Below are positions 11,522 through 22,872 of a stretch of 64,000 bases of DNA, one piece after another; position 1 is the stretch's first letter; every line of letters begins with the position of its first letter. The notes beneath the pieces were generated by a model. The model saw only the letters and a list, made by a program, of their open reading frames with translations. It was not told the DNA's origin and searched no databases. This DNA comes from Rostratula benghalensis. Lineage: Eukaryota > Chordata > Aves > Charadriiformes > Rostratulidae. Location of the stretch: contig VXAI01000197.1 of the NCBI GenBank assembly GCA_013399305.1, forward strand, positions 849,237 to 913,236, given 5' to 3'. Both the position numbers and the translations under genes were made by a program.

Positions 11522-13796
11522 AGGCAAGAGTTTTATTTCATTTACATAAATAGATTTTAAAAAAATTATATCTGATAACAGTATATTTAAAATTTAAGCA
11601 AAATTCACTCTTAGAATGATGAAAAAGTAAACCTCCACCCAGATATCTGCACACATCTCTGCTCTATTTGTGGATGCATTCCTACTAATCAGGTGAGTGA
11701 ATGTTGTTCAAAAAAATGGCACAGAAGTACACCAATAAAAAAGGTAATATAAAGTGTCTTTAAATGCTCTGTATTACTGAAGAATTGTTTTAAACAGTTG
11801 GATTTCAGTTAGGTTAGTTATAGCATATGGGTTATTTAAATTATCTCATTACTAGTTTTCAGAGGACCCAACTGATGGGTTGTTTCTAAAGCAGTTTGTT
11901 ATCCTTACACTGCAATTCCCTTAATAAAGGTCCTCCTTTCATTTCAACAGAAGAGTTTTCAACAGTGAGTAACTAAGCAGTTTTGCTGCTTTTGTTTGCA
12001 TAAAGTGTTTTGTAAATTATAAAGCATTTCAAGGATAAAGAAATACTACTCTGTGCTGTCTGCTAAGTTAAAATGCATTTTCCTTTGAAAAAAAACTTAG
12101 GAGTTCATAATTTCCTTGTGCTTCTAATAAATCACCCTCATATTTTAATCAGACAGCTAATCCTCATTTGCTCTATTGAATCAATCTCACCACTTGAGTG
12201 ACAGTTTAGTGGAGAGCTAGAAATTGTCAAACTCAGTCCTAATGTTGGTCAGAATATCTGAGATTAACACATAAAAATGTTTTCTATCTGACTGATTTTA
12301 GATGTACTTCAATTTTGTTATCTATAAGTGTCTAGAAAAAGTTTTAATAGTAGACTATCTCAGTAGTGAAACACTTCCTGCTTCCAGTTTTTCAAATGAA
12401 ATTTAACAAATTATTTATGAAAGCACTGTAAAAAATGTGTTTATTATCAAGAATAAAACTCTCAGTATATCTTAATTGAAGAGACTTAAAAATTATAGAA
12501 GTGCCTTCACTTCTAATTTTGCATATAGTACATCTCACAAACGTTTGCTTTGACATACAGAAGCTTAGGAATAGATAAACTATAAAACTATGATTCTGCA
12601 TGTCACTCATCTGCCCATGAACTTATATATATATGTATATATATGAAATATATGGACATATTAAAAAAAATATTCCATGTATGTGGTACTTCTTTTTTTT
12701 GTTTGTTTTGTTTATTTTCTGAAGTAAAACACCAGTAAAACAAATTCCTGGAGTCAGTGCCGAGCATATGAGTGGGCACACAAAGCACGTGACAGTCTGT
12801 TCATTCAAATAATGGCTTCAAGGACTTTGCCTTCCAAGAGGTGGCTTGCAGAATGCCAAAATTTGATCACACTTTTCTAAAAAGCAGTGCAAAATAGACG
12901 AGTAAATATCAAGCGTGATTTTTGTATAATATTTCAGTTTTGAAGGGGTCTCTGGTGGTCCTTCAGCTGGATGTTTCCAGCTCAAAGCAGCACTGACCAG
13001 CTAGATTAGATTATTCTTTTGCTTTATGAGCGCTGTCCTTGTGTATGTGAAAAAGGGGAGGAAAGGCTACCGAGAGCTCTGTAGATGTAGACAGAAGAGA
13101 AACACTTGTTCTGTGTGATTGCTTCAGGCTGCAGGGCTTGTGGCTGGCCTGGTTAAAAGGACCATACTTCTCAGAAATTCTTTAACTAAGGATTTCCTCA
13201 GTTTGAGTTGAGTTTTACAGCCTTTTCAGGTTTAGCCCCCCAGGTTGTAGGGAGGAAGATGTTTCTTTGGGGGTTTCTGCTCACTTTGTCTCCAATTAAT
13301 AGAGCCAGCTGACAGACTAGAACTGCTTTAAAGGTTAATTTCTGATTATTCAGCCTATTCATGACGCTGGCATGTTGTATTCGGGAGGATTAGCTCACCT
13401 GATGCTTATTCCTTTAGGCAAATCTTCCATTCCATTCTTATCCTTAGTTGTACATTTCTCCTACGAGATATCATACTTAGGACTTTTAAGATAAAACATC
13501 TTATTGAAAAATAGTTCAGCATTGCAGTGCCCCACTGCAGCCTCCTTCTGCAGAGGTTGGGGCCCATTGAAGGTTTTTACTGAAGAACACCCAGTCTTTG
13601 CTTTGACCTCAGTCTTTGCTTCAGACTCCTGGAGCTCTCACACCTGTATAGCACAGAGCCTGTGAACACATCCCATGCAAAGAGGTCTTCTTACCACATT
13701 TGGGTAGGTGGTGAACAACACACTCTTAATTTTCCACTTGAATTTCAGCTTGTTGTTTTGTTTTTGTTTTTCTAATGATCTTTTTGTGATTGCACC
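11522..13796. other. spacer between the duplicate copies
   Basis: A single-copy stretch between the two 2.59-kb copies. It contains an AT dinucleotide-rich segment near 12621-12660 and no recognised exon or transposon. It shows no similarity by eye to the sequence left of copy 1. Confidence 0.6.
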
Positions 13797-16383
13797 TCCC
13801 TCCAGTTTAGCAGCTGCCACACATCTCATTAAGCATTTTCTACTTCTTGCACCTCATTAAATGAAGGTTTATATAGGAGTGAACTGGGCAGGAATAACAT
13901 ACTTTGTCACACAGCATTAGCGATCTCACATAGCCTTCTCCTTTTGAAATTCATCCTCCATCTATCTATGTCACAGGGCACCAGTCCCAGCAAATGTGAC
14001 TGTTTCTGGCAGATATTATTAAGTGGTAGCAAATACCTTGCTGTCTATTTGGACTCAAATTACACCAGTTATTACACAGAAGTCACTCTAATATCAGGTT
14101 TCTTAAGCATTTCACCTCTATTGAAAGGACTTCTCCATCTTGGAATAGGTAATGATTTCCTCTGCATGTGCAGTACTTGCTGCCTCTGCTGCAACTGCCA
14201 GTAAGAGTCCCAAACCTATAATGATTTTTCTTTTTCTTTTTCTTTTTCTTTTTCTTTTTCTTTTTCTTTCTTTTTTTTTTTTTTTTTTTTAAATCTGGAC
14301 TTCAGCTAGGAGTACTTGGGTTCAGGTCAGGGAGTTAATACCATATAGTTTGTAGTAACAACTACATTATTACTCATAGAGTACATAATGAAAAAGAGTG
14401 ACTTGGAAATAGAAGGTCCTAAATTCTATTGCCATCTCCCTCAGCCATCCACTCCTCGAGATGCTCTTTCATATACATTTACTTTCTGTAGTGCTGATAA
14501 ATCCTAGTTTTTCCCTAGATTGTCTTAAAGTTAGGGAGTTTGGGAAGTGAATGATTTGTGTGTTGGATAATGAACTTTCAACCCCATATTAAATGATGTA
14601 ATGCAGTTAAAAACTGCTTTTGAAAGAGACCGAGGTGCATATGCCTCATTCCAACTGTGTGTAAATGTGTGGATCCCATTATGGAAAAATAAATGCAGCT
14701 TCATAGTCATGATTACTTTAGCTGACATGTTAGCTGAGCAGCAGTAAAATACACCTCATCATAATATGTATTTTTAATCTTGCCAATGATTTACACCATG
14801 CAAGCTAAAATTACCTCACGGGGTTAGACGGAATGAAGTCAGTGAAAAGCAGCTAAGCTTGATAATTAAGCTAGACAAAAGTAGTAAGTCGGTTTTTACT
14901 GCTTGTAAATTTATTTAAGTACTAAAACCCCACATCCTTTCTTTTAGCTATGATTGGTCCTGCTGTGGGTGTGTGCAAACAAAACAGACCTCAGATATTT
15001 CATAACAGTAAATAAACAGTTTTTTATTTCATTTGGAGAACTGCATTGGAAAGTGCTAAGATTTGTGATTAAGAAACACCTCCAGTCTTGAAATTCTTCT
15101 GATAAATCATGGAAGCAAAGCAACAAAAAAGAGCACTTTGCTGTTTGATAGAGTCTTTTTACTATGTTCTTATCCGTACTGCTTGGGAGAGGATGTTTTT
15201 GTTTAGGCATTTTTCTTGCTGTCTTTTCTCATCTCAGGGTAGTCAATGTGGTGGTGACAGGAACCAGGAACCTTTAATAACAGAAAAATCAATGTGTATT
15301 CATCGGCCTTTTCCATTTGAAGTTAACTGTTATGTAGATAAAATGTACAGCATTTATACTTAGAATATTTTCAAGCATTTCAGTGTAAAATAAGATCATT
15401 ATAATTCATCATCCAACAATATCTTTCTTTTCAATTTGGCCTTTGAGACAGTTTTTGCAGCATCATTGTGTAAGATGGTCTTGTCAGTTTGTTGATATTT
15501 TTATTTTTTTTTTAAACATTCCATAATGGAAATCAAATGAGCAATTTCATTTAAAAAGATACAAACAGCAATTGAATCCTAAAATTTGGAAGAAAAGAAT
15601 ATCCATATATTTTTAATTTATTTTTTGTCATTGTTACTTGATGTTCTGTAACAACTTGGAGCAATGACTTAATCCAAGATCTCAAACAGAATGCAGTTGG
15701 CTGTGTCATGACTACAGAGACACTTAAGGGCACTAGCACTTATGTTCTGTATGCCAACACAGGCTCTGTCCTTATTTGACAACCTGTTTGTAGTTACTAA
15801 GGGTTTTTGCTTACAACTGAATTGTAAAGGATGTGCTTTTATGTCTAATTTGTATGAGGTGTTGTGAATTAATGGTTGCTCTTCCTATGCTATCCATTGG
15901 ATGCAGGTGCTTGCTACACAGGCCACGGATTTGCTATGGTTGATAAGGTCATAGAGGTTAAATCATTTGTCTGTAATATGATGAATTTTACAACAGGAAA
16001 GAGAATTGGATTACAAGGGGATGTGGGATGAGAAATTGAGGTGGAATTGTAAATATTGAAGAAGCATTCCTGAGAAACAAGCAATCCTGAGTGTGTATTA
16101 TTCAGTGTAAGCATACATTTATTTGGAAGTAAATGGATTTCAAAGTGTCTGAAGTATTTGGATTTTAAAGCTCTGTTGTTTGTCTGGTTCTGAATGATAC
16201 TAGATAAGATGACTTACAGTACTTTTCATTGGAGGACTTAATAAGTGGTTGGCTTCTTATACAGCTGCCTAATCAAAGGCTTTATTATGTTTTATAATTT
16301 ATAGGTTTATAAAGAATTTTTAAGACCGCCAATATGAATGTGTTTTAGGTTCCATTTGTAGGTGATGGAAAAGGGGTTAAAGT
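13797..16383. repeat. 2.59-kb direct duplication, copy 2
   Basis: Second copy of the block at 8934-11520, same orientation. Homology starts at tccctcca and ends at ggttaaagt. After it the sequence continues without a gap marker into unique DNA (ggtcaacacattgg), so this copy is the better anchored of the two on its right side. Confidence 0.97.
14225..14290. repeat. (CTTTTT)n microsatellite ending in T20, copy 2
   Basis: Same tract and same length as at 9362-9427, including the final 20 T. Such tracts usually change length quickly, so identity here implies very recent or artefactual duplication. Confidence 0.95.
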
Positions 16384-19300
16384 TGGTCAACACATTGGAA
16401 AACCAAATCTCCTAAGAGCCATATGAAAATGGCTCCCAGCCAACTGTTGTGGATTTTACAACAGCTCAAATAACTTCCCAGACGGATGTTGCTTCTGCTC
16501 CCATTTCTGTAGGCACACATTAAATTAATTAAAAAGAGCGAGAAACTGGAGGATCTGTTTACTGCCTCTCTATAATACTTACCTTATGATTACCAGCAAG
16601 TCAGCCATTTTATGGACCCAGAGGACTGCAGAATCATCTCAGTATGAAGGTATTTCCTGAGATGATTTGGTGTAACCCCCTGCTTGGGAAATGAAAATCT
16701 CTTAGTTTGTTAGCTACCAATAAAAAATGGAGTTAGGTTTTTAAGCTGTTAAACTGAATGTTGGAATATTAACAATAACTTGAATTTTGAAGTGAGGAGT
16801 TCCAGATCTGATGGATGCATCGTGCAGCTGGACTTTGATGGGGAAACCAGGGCAGAAGGCTGCTGTAGCCCACTGCTAGGAGTTAAAGTGGCCTTTCTCT
16901 GTTGCCACTCTGATTGTGTGTCTGTCCATCCTGTCTCTTTAGACTGTTTAGGATCAAAACCACCTCTTGTATGAGTAGTCAATCCCTGGCCATAAAGCCA
17001 AGGGGCACAGGCTGGCAGGTGTCTGTGTTACTCCTTACAGCAGCCTGTCTGATGCTGTTGGCTCTGGCTCTCTGGACCCTGCGTGGTGTGCCTGTGGCTC
17101 TACAAAACAGACAGTATTCTTTGTGCTTTACTCTTGTTTTATAGTTTCTGAAGCAAACTGACAGCGATTTGTCCAAGTCACCAGGGTGAGGCTTTTATAG
17201 GATGGAAGTGAAGGTATGGATGCATATTTTAGGCTGCAACCTGAGGTTTTTTAGGGGTTTGTGAGGATGGAAAAGCTTCTGGGATATAGTGTTGAAGGCC
17301 TGGGTATGCAGAAAAGGACAGAACTGATGCAACCTTACCCGTACTTCCTTTTGACCATGTCTTTTTGGAGTGAACACTCCTCTGAACTTTGCTCAGTTAC
17401 TTGAAGCAGCCTAAAAGGTTCTTGGGAGTGAGCAAAACATGAGGCAGTATGGACACTGAAGCCTCCAATGCGTAAGTTCATTTCCTGGCCCTCTGCTTTT
17501 TAATGGTGTGGATGTTTTCCATGAAGTCAAATCCCATTTAACGCTGTACTGATGTACAAATAGTAAATTAACTTCTTTTTCCTAAATGAAAAAATATTGA
17601 AGTAGCTTTTGTGGTCTCAGAAAACATCTGCGGCAACTTTACTGTTCACTCCTCGCTCAGCGTTGCGTATGACACAGAAGATAAGAGTACTCCCTGTCCT
17701 AAGGATCTTTACATTTAAATCTTCGTCTTGAAGACAAAATTTCAGGTGAAATTGCGCCCTTGGAAGCCTTTGTGCCTTATAAAATGTTTGGAAAAAACTT
17801 GATACTTTACATGGTGTTTGACAGAATAAGAGTTCAGTGGTATTTGTGGTGCAGATTTGTGGAAGGTAATTGTGAAATATTGTTGTTACAGCTTTTCCTC
17901 AAAAAGTACTTACAATGTCTCTAATTTTTAGAAGAAAATGAAAATAAGCTGGAATGTACACATGCTACCTATAGAGATGGTGCTGCGCTCCTGCTTAGTG
18001 TGACCATGAACTGCTGCTGGTGCTATGCCGTAGACCAAGCAAGGAATGCAGTCAGTAGATCAATCAGATTGCTATCTTTGGTATTGTTTATAATAATTGT
18101 TAATCATTTTCCTAGGATAGTACTTCATTTGTAGTCAAAATACAGCAGATGGAGAGAAAATGAATTCAGAAATAGTAATCTATTCATATATGTAATTATT
18201 TCTTGTAACTCTGTAATTGTGGTGGTTTAGGCTTTTTAAACTCCAGCAACGGATAGATCAAGCACATAACATTGCTTATACATTACTCAGGTTTTTATGA
18301 AGTGCAGCATAAACAATTGATACATGACTGGTTTTTGAGCTGGTTTCTTCCATGTGTTGTGATGTGACGTTGTGTTTTCATTCAGAGACTTTGAGTTCAG
18401 ACTTTAAGGTTGCAGAAAATGTTTTGTGTGCATAACATCTTCTATCATATTTCATCCTTTTCATTACAAGTCTTACTTCTAAGTTTTGAAATTGGCCTTT
18501 AAAATTTGTTGTATAGATGCCTTAATAGAGCGACAATGAAGAAAATAGGTCAGTTTTTAAATGTTTGGAGTTCTGTGTTTTTTTCTGCAACAGCTTTAAA
18601 CTTAAAGAGGCTCATATACCTCATGTAAAACATAAAGTAATTCATGCTTTCTCAATCTTTAGAAATTCTATATTTATACTCTGTCTTTTTATTATTTCTA
18701 TGGATAATTTCATGTGGAAGCAAGATTATTGTTACTTTATTCGATGCTAAGAATCTGATTACTCATGTAATTTCTCTCTACCCTGAAATTAGTTGTTTGT
18801 TATTTCGGACACCCTTTTTAAATTATCATGATGTTACAAAGACAAAGGAAACACATTCCTAAACATAAGTATATAATTAGTAATTTCAGTGGGATTCACA
18901 AGGTGCTTGAATTTAAAGATGTGTTTAGTAAGCTTCTTCCAGTGGTCCAAAGTTACTTCTTTTTAAATAATCCTACTAAATCTGCTACTCCTATAGCAGA
19001 TACTTATCATGTTTAAGAATAAGTAAATAAAAGTTCCCTAAAGAAGTGCAGAGTTTGTTTGGGTTTTTTCTACGTGTTTTCTGTTTAGAATAAAGTACAT
19101 CTTGAGACTTTTGGCTTTGTGATGGAGCCAATGGAAATTTTCGTCCTGATCTTTTCACTTTGAACAATGACAACAGTTTTTATTATTAGATGTAGATATT
19201 CTAATTCCTACTGACATGTTTGTCCCATTTTCATTTTCAAAACCAGATTCATTATAGCATAATTTCAGTGTTTCCTGTGTGATATTATATTGACGTTAAG

Positions 19301-20741
19301 TTGTTGTCTCTTTAAATATTGTCCTTTACAAATGAACATACAAAAATGGTAAATATTAATTATACATGGAGATAAAATAAGTCTTTGATGGCAGACAGGG
19401 CCGTCATTTATCAGACACCGGGGTCTAAGATGGCTGGAGACAGCAGGAGGTAAAACAATAGTTGGAAAATGAAGTCATGGTGTGTCAAAGTTGATACTGG
19501 CTCTAACAGCTGCGTAAACCTTTGGTCTCCAAGTGTAGATCCCCTTAATTTTTTAATTCTTTCCAGACGGAGTAAAGGAAGGTCATCAGTCATTTCACGG
19601 CTTTCCCTTCTCTAAATTTCTCTGTAACGTTTCCTCCTTCCCTTTACAGGTGGCCAGAGGGTATCTGAAATGTAAAGGAGGAGTGTGCACAGAGGCCTTC
19701 TGTCTGTGGAAACTGAAATGGTAGCCTTGAATGTGACAAGCTGCTGTCAGCACGTGTAGGTGAAATTAGTCTTGTTTCTCATTCAAAATGTATAAGTAAG
19801 CACACCAGATTTCTTTTAAGTCTGAAATGACCCTCTCTGAATTAGGCAGTTTCTCTCTCATTCTGATAGCTAGATTGTCTTTAGAAATTGTCACAAGATG
19901 TGTTTTAAAGCAAGGTATTTTTTAAAATTATTGTACCTTGGAGAAAACTCCCCTTCCTCTAGTGAAATCCTATTGCGATTTTAACTTTGGCAAAATTAAC
20001 TCGACGTAATTACAGTTTGAATCAACAAATCTGTGCTGTATATGCCTTATTTTATGCACTGTTCTACCTAATGTCTAATTTACAAATTTATGAACAAAAG
20101 ATTCATTTGAGGGGAGTAATTCTAAACCAGGAAAGTGCAGAACTGATTTCTGGTATAAAAAAAGCCAGTTAATAATTTCTTCACACACTTGAGCACACAG
20201 GAGAGATTTTAATGGAGTGGAAGGGAAACGTCTGTATGTAGTATGAAAGTCAGAACTTGGAAATCTTGCACAGGAGCTAGTTATTTTTTTTAAACTCAGT
20301 AAGACATAGGTTTTGTGTTCCTGTTGCTTACAGGATTATGGAAAATGAGGCGGAGAAAAAGATGTTTTTAAAAGAAAGATTTTGAAATTTGTATGTCAAA
20401 TTTTAAATGCATATAGAATGAAAAGCAGTCTTCCTGATTACTGATTATTACTGTAGTTCTGCAACAGTTGTCCTGTAACAGTGGTGTATTTCTCTTGCCC
20501 TGATAAGCACATTTCAAACGAAATTTTAAAAGCTGTGTAAGTCTCATCATACACAGAATTTCTCACATAATCAATTGGATAAAATGTACAGAGTTGCATG
20601 AAATGTGCAAGTAGCTGCATTCGGTTGGGTTGTCATCTTAATTACTCAGTATTTTTTACGCAGGTTGAAGTGGACTGTGCCTTGGGAATCAGGGAATATG
20701 CGTCTGTGCAGTGGGAAATGAATTAAATATATGGTCTTGTT
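16384..20741. other. intergenic, no recognised gene
   Basis: Single-copy intergenic DNA up to the assembly gap. A relatively GC-rich patch lies at about 16800-17120. Short open frames on both strands there have no recognisable similarity. I identified no transposon. Confidence 0.55.
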
Positions 20742-20831
20742 NNNNNNNNNNNNNNNNNNNNNNNNNNNNNNNNNNNNNNNNNNNNNNNNNNNNNNNNNNN
20801 NNNNNNNNNNNNNNNNNNNNNNNNNNNNNNN
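20742..20831. other. assembly gap (90 Ns)
   Basis: A run of 90 n between atggtcttgtt and aaattttcatgg. Content unknown. Open frames crossing it are artefacts. Confidence 0.99.
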
Positions 20832-22599
20832 AAATTTTCATGGCTTCTTGAGGACCTGGCATGCAGAGTCACGGTGTTCTGAGCTACTGTACACACATTG
20901 GGTTGTCTTTGTTCCTGGCACTTTGGAAGAAAGTGCTGGACAAGTAACAACAAGGTTCCCGATTTCAGAGTAGTTGGCAAGTATACTGGGGAATTTAGTT
21001 TTACTTATGTCTAAATTGTTGGAATTTGGATTTATTTATTTTTAATTTGTAAGATGTGGATATGTGTATGTGGTAGTACAATATATTTTCTTTTGAACTT
21101 ATGTATTTTGTGTGAGTCTACTTCACTAAGTCTCAAGCAAGGCTGAGACTCTTTATTGAAGTAAGCAAGTTAGTTCAGTACAGCTATCTGTTGTGTGACT
21201 TTCCTGAGGTTACTATCCTTTTTAGTGGTAAAGTTGTTCAGAAAAAATAATATTCTTATGCCTCCATATATCTTTCAGGCTTATTTCTGGAAACAATAAA
21301 AATTGATGTTTCAGTTCAGGTTGTTATTAGCAGAGAATTTTTATCTTCTCTCTAACTTCTAAGCCACAAGGGTAACATTGTATACAATACACTGGATTTT
21401 CACATTGCTTGCTGATGATTATTAAGTCAGTTTGGCAAACAGCATTTTTGGGGAGGGAAAGCAATTAAGGGGCTTAAGCTTGAAAAGTAACCCCTGTTTT
21501 ATTCAGTATGCACTGTGAATTCTGTACATGAAACTTTCTGACAGTATGCAGAATAGAAGGTAGAAGTCTTGTTAAATATTTTTTCAGATATTTTTAAATT
21601 AAAATGAAAGAAAAAAATTCTATGTGAATTTGTTAATGCTCTTAGATCAGGTTTTTCAAGAATTTTATTAGTTGTCCCAGAGGCTTCATGGATTTCACTT
21701 GCCTCTAGGCCTGGGATTTACCATCTCTGAGGGCAGACAGATACTAGCTATTTAAATACTAAATTTTAGTTAGCAGCAGCACAGTGCATAGTAAGAATGG
21801 ATAGAAACAAGGCATTTGTAGGCTTTCACACATAGGAAAGATTATCCTGGGATGCAAAAGAAGGCATTCTACCTGCTGAAGAGTCTGGAGGCAAGGCGAG
21901 GTGTTGCTGATTATTGAGACAGCAGTATCTTGCCTTTATAAGGGTGTTAGAAAAAGAGCTTACTATTGAAGGAAGGTTATTTAAGTTTGGATAATTTTTG
22001 ATTTTCTATCCATGTCTCTTACAAAAGACAGAATGTGGAAAACTTTCTCCATTGTCCACAGTGTTTAATATAGTGTATGATTTTTGGGAAGAAATGGTAA
22101 CCCAGAAGATGATACAGGAAAATAATTCTTTCTGCCCCGCTTTAGAAATAAAAGGACAGTGATATCACATTTCAGCATTCTTTTCCTCTCTCTTCAAATT
22201 TCTTTTATTGATCTATTATACATCTATTAAGGCTATTTCATGTCTTGATGGTAGCTAAGGCTTTCCTCTTTTCAACATGCTCACAGGGATTAGTGGTGCA
22301 GGGGCAGCTTTCTTTTTACTCACATATCGCTAATATTCCACTAAAGTGAAGTTTGTTGCGTTCACCTTTAATACACTTCTGGTGTCTGGAGGCTTGGAAT
22401 CAACCTATGTTGTCTATTGATAAGAGACCATTAGTGTTTTGCTTAGCTTCTTGTGTGGTCATTTTTCTAACAAGACTGTCTTATTTTTTGAGTCCCCTTG
22501 AAAGTGAACTGAAGCAAAGCACTCTCGTGACTGAGGAAGAAGTAGAGGATGGTAACAGAGGAGACAGAATCAGCCTGCTGTCAGTTGTGTAGCAGAAGG
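20832..22599. other. intergenic, no recognised gene
   Basis: AT-rich intergenic sequence with no exon, RNA gene or transposon that I can identify. Confidence 0.55.
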
Positions 22600-22872
22600 A
22601 AAGAGGCAATGCTCACAAGCAGCAGGAGCAAGGGAAATTCTGATTCAAATACACGGAGGGGGAATACGAAATGAAGCAAGGGGAGGAAAGCACAAGAACA
22701 GTTTGTCCCCAGGGCTTGTGGAATCTCCATCCTTGGAGATTTGCAAAGCACTCCTGAGCAAGGTCCTGAGCAGCTTGGTCTGGCTTTGATGTTATCCCTT
22801 TTTTGAGGAAGTATTTGGATGAGATGCCCTTCAGAGGTCCTTCCCTTCTTAAATCATTCTATCATTCTAACG
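22600..22872 (+). mobile_element. CR1 retrotransposon tail, degraded
   Basis: 5'-truncated and diverged CR1 3' region. Matching landmarks are caatgctcacaagcagc near the start, gtggaatctccatccttgga (near 22719), agaggtccttcccttctt (near 22834) and the terminal attctatcattct. The left limit is approximate because divergence is high. Confidence 0.82.

Noticed and set aside
11641..11692. Possible small exon reading ICTHLCSICGCIPTNQ before gtgagt, vaguely like a cysteine-bearing part of LRRC69
   Set aside because: No convincing polypyrimidine tract or acceptor, similarity limited to a C..CG pattern, and no neighbouring LRR exons.
17145..17189. Short candidate exon between ttttatag and gtgagg
   Set aside because: Only about 45 bases, no recognisable peptide, and no neighbouring exons to join.
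20723..20980. Open frames of 80-85 codons on both strands
   Set aside because: They exist only because the run of Ns was translated as X.
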